Positions 29,947-37,409 of a DNA stretch of 64,000 nt are shown here, one piece after another; position 1 is the first letter of the stretch; each line of letters opens with the position of its first letter. Below the pieces are notes generated by a model. The model was not told the origin of the DNA. It saw only the letters and a program-made list of their open reading frames with translations, and did not search any database. The position numbers and the translations under genes are program-made. The DNA lies in IMG/VR virus record IMGVR_UViG_3300033144_007170, positions 1 to 64,000 of that record, one strand, 5' to 3'. Source of the stretch: a virus.

Positions 29947-30437
29947 CTAAATAATTCCTTCATCCAATAGGGAATTAATATTATAGGTTCGTCTATTGTC
30001 CTTACTGCTTCAAGGTATTTTCTTTTTCCGCCCAAAGCCCAAACTCCTTTTACTTCAACAAAAGTTCTTGCTGCTGGAATATAAAAATCCGGAGTCCAAT
30101 GTTTTGTTCCGTCAAATAAATCCAAAGTTACTTTCTCATACCAAAACCCAATCCCCTTTTTTATAAAATATTTTGCTACTAAAACCTCAAATTGGGATCT
30201 AAATAGCTTTTTTAAAGAATAAGAATATACGGGATATTCATCAGAAACCATAGGATTTTTTGTATGCTTTCTTAAAAGACGTTCTGTTCCCGCTTCTGTA
30301 TATTTCCTAAGTAATCTATTCGATATACAATCGGGACTACAGTATACATCAGCTTGCCCTGGAGTATCCTTCCATACTTTAGGGGATCTTATTATAGGAT
30401 TCCCACATACACTGCATATTTTTTCGGGTGATTTCAT
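29943..30437 (-). CDS. zinc-finger PD-(D/E)XK endonuclease
   Basis: 164 residues. CSVCGNPII and a later YCSPDC form a zinc finger. FRSQFEVLVAKYF, TKHWTPDFYIP and TFVEVKGVW supply the E...PD...ExK catalytic set. The order fits T7 endonuclease I/VSR-like nucleases. Probably a branched or mismatch DNA nuclease. Confidence 0.75.
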   Translation of the reverse strand: MKSPEKICSVCGNPIIRSPKVWKDTPGQADVYCSPDCISNRLLRKYTEAGTERLLRKHTKNPMVSDEYPVYSYSLKKLFRSQFEVLVAKYFIKKGIGFWYEKVTLDLFDGTKHWTPDFYIPAARTFVEVKGVWALGGKRKYLEAVRTIDEPIILIPYWMKELFR

Positions 30438-30449
30438 TTTAATTAGATT

Positions 30450-30671
30450 TTATTTAACGACCAAGGAGTCGCCTGAACGTTTAAGTTTCATTACCGCCTT
30501 CTGTGCTTCTTCAATAGATATAGATTCCTTTATAAGAGATACTTTTTTCCACAAGGATATATTCTCTTCTTGGAATGCCCTAAAACAAAATAATTTTATT
30601 TCTAATCCATGTTCGGGACACTGAAACCCATACCCCAAATCCTGTAATTCCCCTGAAGATTTCTTTTCCAT
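30450..30671 (-). CDS. unknown 73-residue protein
   Basis: A single CPEHGLEIKLFCFRAF segment and a basic C-terminus. Not recognised. It links the RecA gene to the nuclease gene. Confidence 0.5.
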   Translation of the reverse strand: MEKKSSGELQDLGYGFQCPEHGLEIKLFCFRAFQEENISLWKKVSLIKESISIEEAQKAVMKLKRSGDSLVVK

Positions 30672-30672
30672 T

Positions 30673-31758
30673 TTACCCCCTATTTAAAATCAAAGATTTT
30701 GCCTTATCTATTATTTGTTTTTGGAGAGAATAATATACTTTTTCATCCGCTCTAAAAAGAGATAGAATATCGGATTTAGTATACTCAGTTCCTTTATAGG
30801 AATATTTTTTCTTACTCCCGTTAGATATAAAATCAAATTGTATAGCTTTGCTTAATACAGTCTCCCAATCCATTACAGTACCTCTTCTGAACTCGTGTTC
30901 ATTTGAAGTAACTACTGTAAATTCCGCCGCCCCTGCCAAAACCAAAAGTTTCTTCTTACTGGCAGCGCTTCCCAGAGATACACTAATTTTTGTATGTTCA
31001 GGGAGTCCGGTAGAATCTATAAGTTTAACTGCCCTTCTCCCAGTTCTTCCTGATAATGTAAAATCATGTTTACTCGCATTACCACCTGGAGCTTCTTCGG
31101 AAGGCTGCCCAAACTTAGCAGGTTTTGCTCTTAATTGGTTTAACATTAAAACAGCCACCCTATGCCCAATTTTTCTTTCCTTCATTAATAGGGTTTTGCC
31201 TTTTCTTATCATATAGGAAACAAGACGGGCTTGGGTCATAACATAATTATCTTCAGCACTTCCCGCCATTTCTGCGTTTGGAGTCAGGTCTGCAATACTA
31301 TCTAAGATTATAAGTCCTACATCCTCCGCCCGTATTGCAGAATGATAAATATCTACATACTCTTCCCCTGTAAGACCGTAAACTATATCTGTGTCTTCCG
31401 GAACTCCTATATCCTCTGCCCAACTCCAATCAAATGACCCTTCTGCGTCAATAAATAAAGTCTTTAATTTTAAAGATCTTTCCTTACACGTACAGTCCCA
31501 CTCATAGTTATAACACCTGTGACAGAGCAAATTGGACTGTATAATCATCTTTTGTGCTATATAGGTCTTCGAGCTTGACGGCGGCCCCCAATAGGAAGAA
31601 GTGGACCCTACAGGCGCCCCGCCCCCTATACAAAAATCAAGAGCAAAAATTCCGGTAGGTATCCTTGGAAAATCTCTTGGAGCAGAATTTGCTTTGAGAA
31701 AAGTACCTTTTCCGTATTTCTCTTCCCCTGCTTTAATAACATTAGATAATTTAGCCAC
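30673..31758 (-). CDS. RecA/UvsX-like recombinase
   Basis: 361 residues, GTG start. WGPPSSSKTYIAQKM is the Walker A, GLIILDSIADL the Walker B and VAVLMLNQLRAK the L2/filament region. A CxxC...CxC zinc-like insert is in the middle and a C-terminal domain resembles UvsX. It would form filaments on ssDNA and drive homologous recombination and repair. Its start overlaps the stop of a small frame-shifted gene. Confidence 0.9.
   Translation of the reverse strand: MAKLSNVIKAGEEKYGKGTFLKANSAPRDFPRIPTGIFALDFCIGGGAPVGSTSSYWGPPSSSKTYIAQKMIIQSNLLCHRCYNYEWDCTCKERSLKLKTLFIDAEGSFDWSWAEDIGVPEDTDIVYGLTGEEYVDIYHSAIRAEDVGLIILDSIADLTPNAEMAGSAEDNYVMTQARLVSYMIRKGKTLLMKERKIGHRVAVLMLNQLRAKPAKFGQPSEEAPGGNASKHDFTLSGRTGRRAVKLIDSTGLPEHTKISVSLGSAASKKKLLVLAGAAEFTVVTSNEHEFRRGTVMDWETVLSKAIQFDFISNGSKKKYSYKGTEYTKSDILSLFRADEKVYYSLQKQIIDKAKSLILNRG
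30888..30901. promoter_or_regulatory. near-palindrome TGAACTCGTGTTCA (copy 7)
   Basis: Inside the recombinase gene, encoding SNEHEF on the minus strand. Perfect GAACTCGTGTTC 12-mer. Confidence 0.55.
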
Positions 31759-31917
31759 TTTCTTTTCCTTTTTTTCTCTTTAATAAAAAATAAGCGGCTA
31801 TGCCCCCTCCCGATATTCTATAATAAAGCTTACAACGATCTGGAAAAGGGGCTTTGCCATAGAAAACACAATCGACTATACAAAAAAAATAAATAAAATA
31901 CTAAATAAAATAAACAT
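31751..31917 (-). CDS. small ORF split by a -1 frameshift at a T8 run
   Basis: An ATG after GGGAGGGAGGAT gives MFILFSILFIFFV and stops. At the T8 run (plus-strand A, 31882-31889) the -1 frame continues CIVDCVFYGKAPFPDRCKLY and, to its stop at 31751, KRKKGKESG. The joined 55-residue product would have a hydrophobic leader and a Cys-rich body, and its stop overlaps the GTG start of the recombinase. Frameshift or homopolymer error. Confidence 0.5.
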
Positions 31918-32001
31918 ATCCTCCCTCCCTATACTACTTTATAGGATTCCTTTTCCTTCCATACGACCACTGTCTTCATATTTTTCAGGCCCTTTTGCTA
32001 C

Positions 32002-32211
32002 CTATACCTTGATCTTCCGTCGGGGCTTCTCTTTCAATACTGTTTCTAATTGAGGCTCGTCAAAAGACACCTCCTTAGGTAATTCACCGTCTTTGTTTAT
32101 CACTGGTTGAACGCTAATTCTATCGCACCCCTGTAAATAACTATGACGGGCGACTGCAATTCCCTTAAATCCAGATACACTATCTTCTACTCTCTCTCCT
32201 AAAGTTACCAT
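32002..32211 (-). CDS. conserved phage protein, unknown
   Basis: 69 residues from MVTLGERVEDSVSGFKGIAV after GGAGG. The pattern LGxxVxDxVxGFxGIA...RxSYLxGCDRISVQP is common in phages; it looks like a small beta barrel. Function unknown. Confidence 0.65.
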   Translation of the reverse strand: MVTLGERVEDSVSGFKGIAVARHSYLQGCDRISVQPVINKDGELPKEVSFDEPQLETVLKEKPRRKIKV

Positions 32212-32235
32212 AATACATTCCTCCTTTTTCATAAT

Positions 32236-32601
32236 TTATTTTCCCTCTATTTCAATTCCTAATATTTCCGCTGCTCCCCTTAATTGATATAGAGTAAACC
32301 TCCCGCTATTACCTGAATAATCGAATGTTTTTTGGAAAGCTTCTCTATAGACTACAGCTTTTTTCTCCTCTTCCCATACTTGACGATTTTCATATAAGGC
32401 ATAGTTAGAACTGTAATCTGTCTTTTCTCTCCAAGTATCAATATAAAATTGTAGCTCAAAATAGGAATCGACTTTTTCTTTCGTAGAAAAATATTTTCTA
32501 CCCACTTTAACGACAATACAATTTCGGGGTTCCTTGGCATTTCTTACATTAATGCCAGCATTAACAAGAAATAATACATCCCCCTTTTTTGGTTTTCTCA
32601 T
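32236..32601 (-). CDS. conserved phage beta protein, unknown
   Basis: 121 residues. DTWREKTDYSSNYALYENRQ is a strong common phage signature. Not recognised functionally. Confidence 0.55.
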   Translation of the reverse strand: MRKPKKGDVLFLVNAGINVRNAKEPRNCIVVKVGRKYFSTKEKVDSYFELQFYIDTWREKTDYSSNYALYENRQVWEEEKKAVVYREAFQKTFDYSGNSGRFTLYQLRGAAEILGIEIEGK

Positions 32602-32612
32602 AATCCTTTACC

Positions 32613-32936
32613 CTATACTACTTTATTTGCACGGCCCAATTCGGATAATTTCTTATCCATTTTATTATCCATCCATCCTGCAACTTGTTGCTCTACGTTA
32701 TCTATTTCTTCTACATAACAAGGAATTTTAGCCGTAATATCCAACCGAATAAACTCAAAATTCCCCATATTTTTTGTAATTCCCATACTTCCGCCAATAT
32801 ATGCGGGATCTGTCTCAAATTTTCTGACTAATATAGTTTCCTCTTCAGAATAATCTTCTAATACTTTATCCAATCTTGTTCTTCGTACTGTAATTAATGC
32901 TTTTCCTTCTAAAATCTTATTCTCATTTTCTTTCAT
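32613..32936 (-). CDS. unknown 107-residue protein
   Basis: EGKALITVRRTRLDKVLEDYS and FEFIRLDITAKIPCYVEEID suggest an alpha/beta protein of unknown role. Starts about 25 bases downstream of the 347-nt structured RNA. Confidence 0.5.
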   Translation of the reverse strand: MKENENKILEGKALITVRRTRLDKVLEDYSEEETILVRKFETDPAYIGGSMGITKNMGNFEFIRLDITAKIPCYVEEIDNVEQQVAGWMDNKMDKKLSELGRANKVV

Positions 32937-32960
32937 ATCTCAGTTCCTTTTTTTGTATGT

Positions 32961-33307
32961 GTCAGGGAGCAGGACTCGAACCTGCACGAGATACTGCCCT
33001 CCGCGGACAGCCTCTCTTTTACACTGTAGTTTTGCAATATTTTTTATGCTTTTTCACTGATTAGGCTACTTCGGCATATCAATATTGGGGCCTCTTACGG
33101 CCCCTCCTAGACTCAAGTAATCAACTCTATATCCTTCGCAGCAATGTACTTATTGCGTATACCAATAACAAATTGAATCGAAAACTCGTAATGTATCCGT
33201 TTAGCAGCCTAAGATACGTCTGTTTTCGCTCGTTATAGTTACTGCTCCTATTACTCTTAAAGGGAATTGTGACCCCAACTCAATTTATTAATTCCGCCAT
33301 CCCCGAC
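32961..33307 (-). ncRNA. tmRNA-like structured RNA (or tRNA-like RNA)
   Basis: 347 nt. The 5' end GTCGGGGA pairs with the 3' end TCCCTGAC over 8 bp, and directly inside the 3' strand is a perfect T arm (GCAGG-TTCGAGT-CCTGC). That is tRNA-like geometry with about 300 nt inserted, the arrangement of tmRNA. A frame at 33230-33201 (AGC start) would give SENRRILGC, about 79 nt from the 5' end, where the E. coli tag starts near nt 90. The usual D-region GGxTTCGAC and an LAA end are absent, so confidence is limited. A split tRNA-Leu-like RNA is an alternative. Confidence 0.45.
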
Positions 33308-33310
33308 ATA

Positions 33311-33979
33311 TTAAAATTTTGCTCTAAGCTGTACTGTTTTTTTATCCGCTCTCAATGCTGTCTTCTCCATCCACTTCATAGCCTGCACTAAACTCGCATC
33401 CGAAGTCGCTTTCATAGCAACTTCTGGTTTTTCCCAAAAACAAAATAATACTGCCTGCATACGGTATGGAGTTGTATACTGACGATGATACTCGGAAGCT
33501 CTTTGTAATAATCTTAATTGATCTTTAGTATACATTCTCCAGCGCCCCACTGCTTTGTAAGATGCTTCGGGAACTAATCCGTTTCTGATAAGGTCTCTAA
33601 AATAAGATATTGAAATCCCCATTGCATCGGCGGCATACCGAATACTGTACAGTCTTTGTCCTTTTTTCGTCCGTACAATAGTACGGTTGCTCTTTCCGAC
33701 GTTTACTTTATTTCTATGGTACCACTCTGTTGACTTTTTTCTGTGGTATTCTCGAACCTCCTCCGATTCATTATATCGTTTTGCCTTTTGTACTTTTATT
33801 CGTTCCTTGTTGGTTTGATAATATTCAGAATGATAGGAACTCCTGTCAGAAAGACATTTTTTATCATTATCTAATTTTATTGAGGGCCGGAGAGAATGAC
33901 GTATTTTTTTCGGCGGTATTATCTCCATATTCGATTGTTGACTTGATGCAGTTGTGACTTCTTTTTCCATTATATCCAT
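33311..33979 (-). CDS. MerR-type HTH DNA-binding protein
   Basis: 222 residues. The middle RLYSIRYAADAMGISISYFR and RWRMYTKDQLRLL are a winged HTH of MerR/excisionase type. Flanked by very polar segments. Probably a transcription factor or DNA-organising protein encoded directly upstream of the structured RNA. Confidence 0.65.
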   Translation of the reverse strand: MDIMEKEVTTASSQQSNMEIIPPKKIRHSLRPSIKLDNDKKCLSDRSSYHSEYYQTNKERIKVQKAKRYNESEEVREYHRKKSTEWYHRNKVNVGKSNRTIVRTKKGQRLYSIRYAADAMGISISYFRDLIRNGLVPEASYKAVGRWRMYTKDQLRLLQRASEYHRQYTTPYRMQAVLFCFWEKPEVAMKATSDASLVQAMKWMEKTALRADKKTVQLRAKF

Positions 33980-33983
33980 ACCT

Positions 33984-35330
33984 TTATGCTATAATTAATT
34001 CCCCTTTTACATCAGAATGTCGATACTCCGACATTCTGCCACGATACCAATTTTGACATTCGTTAATATCATTATCTACCAAATCTATAATAACAGGACG
34101 TTTCTTACCTTTATATAATCTTGAAATTCTTCCTATGGATTGACGTACTCTTGATTGAGGCGTAGCAAATACTAATCCGGCTAAATCTGGAACATCCATA
34201 CCTGTAGAAAACATGCCGAATGTAGCGTAGATTATTCCACAGGTTTCAAGGATATCTCGTTTTTCCTCTTTTGTAGTTTTACTTATAAATAATCCCGGTT
34301 TATGTGCAGGATGTGTTTTATTTAACATATATTTTAATTGTTCTATTCTATCTGACAAAACCAATACCCTCCTACCAGATAGAGCTAATTTTATAATTAA
34401 AGAAACTAAAATATCACTCCGATCTGTGTCTTCAGCCAAAGCACTTATAATAACTCCCCTTTTTCGTACCTTAGCTAATTGATATGTCCAACTTGGAATA
34501 AATCTGTTCGCCCCTTTATATCCGATAACTATAATTTTAGGTCTATTCTCTTCTTCTCTATCCGATTCTAAAGAAATTAGCTTTTCTCCAAGATGAAGAC
34601 GAAAAACTATATCCATCCCATCAGGTCTATCTAAGGTTCCGGAAGCTCCTATCCGATACTTAGCAGAAAACATTGAAACTGCTTTACTGAATTGCTCAGC
34701 CCCAGTCCTATGTAATTCATCGTATACAATTACACCGAAATGTTTCTTAAAATCTTCTCCGTATTTATCTTTACACACAGACTGGATAGTCGCTAATGTT
34801 ATTGGTTTATCTTCATAATCTATTATATCGGCTTGTACATGCCCGATATCTTGTTTACAGTGTTTAGTATGCTCTACTATCATATCCTTCCATTGCTCCA
34901 GAAGGCTGGTAGTAGGAACTACCACAAGAACATTCATCCCTATATGCTCAAGGAATTTAAGAAGCATGACCGTCTTCCCGCTTCCTGTGCGTGCTTTTAG
35001 AATAAATCCAGTTTTCCCAATTGCTACAGAATCCATAAATTCTTGGTATAGCGGCAGTTGATTATCCCTAAGCTGAGAAATGAACTCGTGTTCAGAAAAA
35101 ACGCCCTCGGAGATATCTATCTTTAGGTCTTCTATTTGAGCACAATCTACTCCATAATACCGAGGTATGCCGAAATAGCCCTTCTTGCTTTCATCATACA
35201 TAGGAACAGAAGCTAAATCTTCATACTTCGGCCTTGCTGTTAATTTAGCTCTTAGCTTTTTTATCGGGGCCTGCAATTCATCTATAGAAAGAAATAAATG
35301 GGTCCCCAATATTCCTTTTGTATAACTCAT
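33984..35330 (-). CDS. UvsW-like SF2 helicase
   Basis: 448 residues. ARTGSGKTVML is Walker A, VIVYDELHRTGA the DExH box (motif II), SGTLDRPDG motif III and QSRVRQSIGRISR motif VI. The layout matches UvsW/RecG-like phage helicases, which regress replication forks and remodel recombination intermediates. Confidence 0.9.
   Translation of the reverse strand: MSYTKGILGTHLFLSIDELQAPIKKLRAKLTARPKYEDLASVPMYDESKKGYFGIPRYYGVDCAQIEDLKIDISEGVFSEHEFISQLRDNQLPLYQEFMDSVAIGKTGFILKARTGSGKTVMLLKFLEHIGMNVLVVVPTTSLLEQWKDMIVEHTKHCKQDIGHVQADIIDYEDKPITLATIQSVCKDKYGEDFKKHFGVIVYDELHRTGAEQFSKAVSMFSAKYRIGASGTLDRPDGMDIVFRLHLGEKLISLESDREEENRPKIIVIGYKGANRFIPSWTYQLAKVRKRGVIISALAEDTDRSDILVSLIIKLALSGRRVLVLSDRIEQLKYMLNKTHPAHKPGLFISKTTKEEKRDILETCGIIYATFGMFSTGMDVPDLAGLVFATPQSRVRQSIGRISRLYKGKKRPVIIDLVDNDINECQNWYRGRMSEYRHSDVKGELIIA
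35081..35094. promoter_or_regulatory. near-palindrome TGAACTCGTGTTCA (copy 8)
   Basis: Inside the helicase gene, encoding SEHEF on the minus strand. Identical to copies 7 and 9. Confidence 0.55.
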
Positions 35331-35332
35331 TA

Positions 35333-35599
35333 CTATTCAAAAATTCCTAATTTTTCATACATTTCAGTTAATGCGGGATATAATGCATTATACAATTTTT
35401 CGATTGCCCTAAGTTGTGCTATCTCTAAAGTTTTTGCCGGAAGACGTACCCACTCAAACAGTCCATCACAATAACACACCCAAGGATTTTCCTCTCTGAT
35501 AACAAGTCGGAATCTTCCGAAATATATCTCAGAGTATTGTTTTCTATTAATTGAGGATATCGTATCTTTCCATTTAGGTTGTATAAATTTTGTATGCAT
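35333..35599 (-). CDS. paralogue 1 of a three-gene tandem family
   Basis: 88 residues. FGRFRLVIREENPWVCYCDG and a C-terminal helix LRAIEKLYNALYPALTEMYE. It shares the strand-WxxxCDxLF-strand-helix layout with the next two genes. Unknown role. Confidence 0.55.
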   Translation of the reverse strand: MHTKFIQPKWKDTISSINRKQYSEIYFGRFRLVIREENPWVCYCDGLFEWVRLPAKTLEIAQLRAIEKLYNALYPALTEMYEKLGIFE

Positions 35600-35841
35600 T
35601 ACTCATAGCCTTCGGATAATTCAGTAAGAGCTCCCTGTAAAATTTTCTGCAATTCCATCACAGCATATTTTTTTCTTTCTAAAAGATCTTTGCCTTTTAT
35701 AGGCAAATCGTAAGGCAAACCTTCACAAGAAAGCAACCAACATTTTTTATTAAATTGAATACCTGGCCGAAGATATAAATCAATGTCTCCGAAAGTAGCT
35801 ACAGTAATCTCGGTCCCTTCTTCAGTTTCCCATTTGGCCAT
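35599..35841 (-). CDS. paralogue 2 of the tandem family
   Basis: 80 residues from MAKWETEEG after GGAGG. CWLLSCEGLPYDLPIKGKDL and ELQKILQGALTELSEGYE align with both neighbours at the Cys and the C-terminal helix. Confidence 0.55.
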   Translation of the reverse strand: MAKWETEEGTEITVATFGDIDLYLRPGIQFNKKCWLLSCEGLPYDLPIKGKDLLERKKYAVMELQKILQGALTELSEGYE

Positions 35842-35866
35842 TATAAATTCCTCCATTTTGTATACA

Positions 35867-36151
35867 TTACTTACAGCCCTTCGATATTTCATCTAAAGCT
35901 TCTCGGAGAACGATTTGTAATTTTGCTATAGCTTCGCATTTGGCTTCCGAAAGTTTTTTTCTTTTTGAATAGGCAAAAGTATTAAAACATAGATAAGTAT
36001 TATCAAATAAACTATCACAAGATAAATACCAAATAAAATTCCGTTTATCTTGTGACATATAATGATGAACTCTAAGAATAAAGGCTCCTATTATAGCCTC
36101 AGAACATATAATACCACCGTGTCCGTCTTTATAATTCACCCACTTAGCCAT
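35867..36151 (-). CDS. paralogue 3 of the tandem family
   Basis: 94 residues. WYLSCDSLFDNTYLCF and IAKLQIVLREALDEISKGC. Its stop overlaps the SSB-like start. Confidence 0.55.
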   Translation of the reverse strand: MAKWVNYKDGHGGIICSEAIIGAFILRVHHYMSQDKRNFIWYLSCDSLFDNTYLCFNTFAYSKRKKLSEAKCEAIAKLQIVLREALDEISKGCK

Positions 36152-36921
36152 TACAAGAATCTCCCTATGTCTGCTTTTTCCGAAGGAGTTGCATTACTAT
36201 CACTTTCGGTACTCTCACTCCCAACAGGAGGTGTACCACCAATAATAGCCAAAAGATCGGCGGCGGGTTTGGGATTAAATACTTCCCTACAATTAAAGGG
36301 TTTAATCCATTCGTTTGAATCTATTTCTTCCATTCCATTTTTACCCATAACTGTTTCAGGGGCAAAAGCTTTTAATTCCTCTTCCGTACATCTTTTAATA
36401 AACTCAAAATCAGAACCGGAGTTATTATCTTTATCCCCAAATCTTGATATCTCAAAAGTACACCCAGTCAGATTACTCTCTCTCTGCTCTTTCTTTTTAA
36501 GAATTTTATTTCGAGCCGAAGATTTAAACACAGCAAGGCGTTTTGAGTTTTTGATCCGCATTCCTGCATTAGGCCCCTTTTTAAGTATGTATTCCGAATG
36601 ATCTATGCCTGTAAATACTACGGCATAATAGCATATATTGCCCGCATCGCATAAAGGACAATTATCGAAATCTGAAAGACAGGTCTCGAAGTTAACCCAA
36701 GATCCAGCTATAAACAATTGGTGTTCCCTAATAAAAAAGCCTTTGGTATCCAAAAAAGTAAATTTTATAGAACTGTCTGGAGGCATCCATAACCTTCTCT
36801 TTTTGGCTATTACATTTTCATCTCTGGATTCCGCCCGTCTCTTGGCAGCTTCCTCATCTACTTTTTTTCCTTCTATCTCCCCTTCCTCTCCTGTCTTAAA
36901 CCAATTTTTATTACCACTCAT
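36151..36921 (-). CDS. gp32-like single-stranded DNA-binding protein
   Basis: 256 residues from MSGNKNWFKT. The core has KKRRLWMPPDSSIKFTFLD and CPLCDAGNICYY, the zinc region of T4-type SSB, and the C-terminus ends acidic/hydrophobic ADIGRFL, as in SSB tips that bind partner proteins. Its place upstream of a DnaG-like primase and DnaB-like helicase fits. An OB fold is likely but not proven by eye. Confidence 0.65.
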   Translation of the reverse strand: MSGNKNWFKTGEEGEIEGKKVDEEAAKRRAESRDENVIAKKRRLWMPPDSSIKFTFLDTKGFFIREHQLFIAGSWVNFETCLSDFDNCPLCDAGNICYYAVVFTGIDHSEYILKKGPNAGMRIKNSKRLAVFKSSARNKILKKKEQRESNLTGCTFEISRFGDKDNNSGSDFEFIKRCTEEELKAFAPETVMGKNGMEEIDSNEWIKPFNCREVFNPKPAADLLAIIGGTPPVGSESTESDSNATPSEKADIGRFL

Positions 36922-37111
36922 GTATTTTCCCCTTTTCTTTTGTTTGTCGAAGATCTCTACCGCATATCCCACAATACCGAGATCCTACCTTTTCTGTTTG
37001 ACCCTTGCACTGAGCGCAAGGAGCTTTAGTGCAAGATTGCTCAAATAATCTATCAATATACATTTCATATCCAAAATCATCGTGAAAATCTTCTCGTTGT
37101 TCTCTCTTCAT
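36911..37111 (-). CDS. small double zinc-ribbon protein
   Basis: 66 residues. CTKAPCAQCKGQ and RYCGICGRD give paired CxxC motifs; the rest is acidic. It overlaps the SSB-like gene start. Confidence 0.6.
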   Translation of the reverse strand: MKREQREDFHDDFGYEMYIDRLFEQSCTKAPCAQCKGQTEKVGSRYCGICGRDLRQTKEKGKIHEW

Positions 37112-37146
37112 CTGATCTATCCTCTTTAACTATAAAGGTATAATAA

Positions 37147-37277
37147 TGTGCGCCACCCTGCCAAAAAGTGATGGAATCGAACCACCGTAAAACGTAATAA
37201 TTTCGGTAATGATCACTCCCGCCATTATCCAATAGCTTATTTCCTCAATATACGGGATCGAACCGTAATGGCGCACA
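37147..37277 (-). ncRNA. structured RNA with two T-loop hairpins
   Basis: 131 nt closed by a perfect 9-bp stem (TGTGCGCCA/TGGCGCACA). Inside are two hairpins with tRNA T-arm form: TACGG-TTCGATC-CCGTA (37251-37267) and GGTGG-TTCGATT-CCATC (37170-37186). The rest contains AGTGAT/ATCACT pairing. Neither anticodon arm nor acceptor fits a tRNA. Double T-loop RNAs are unusual; I know no such class for this layout. Confidence 0.55.
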
Positions 37278-37286
37278 AAGTTACAA

Positions 37287-37321
37287 TAAAATTTTTGTTA
37301 TGCACTATATCAAAAATTTTA
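37287..37321. other. AT-rich inverted repeat
   Basis: TAAAATTTTTG and CAAAAATTTTA, perfect over 11 bp, with a 13-base loop. It separates the two structured elements and could be a bidirectional terminator or processing stem. Confidence 0.5.
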
Positions 37322-37405
37322 GGGGGTCTGTAGCGCAAAGGGTACATGGTGCCCCAAGCTAACCGTTTAAAGTTTCCCATGAAGTTTTAAAAAGTTCCGA
37401 CCCCC
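37322..37405 (-). ncRNA. 84-nt tRNA-sized element closed by GGGGGTC/GACCCCC
   Basis: The ends pair over 7 bp, as for a tRNA acceptor. Inside is a GGGTAC-ATG-GTGCCC hairpin (plus-strand reading). No T loop or anticodon loop is visible on either strand, so it is not a canonical tRNA. It directly precedes the 131-nt element in the minus reading and may be a degenerate tRNA or another RNA. Confidence 0.4.
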
Positions 37406-37409
37406 TTCT

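Noticed and set aside
32961-33307. tRNA-Leu with a group I intron
   Set aside because: The 5' end resembles tRNA-Leu, but no group I P7/P3 core sequences or anticodon loop halves could be recognised; kept only as an alternative.
37322-37405. Canonical tRNA on either strand
   Set aside because: The acceptor-like ends pair, but no T loop, anticodon loop or CCA is present.
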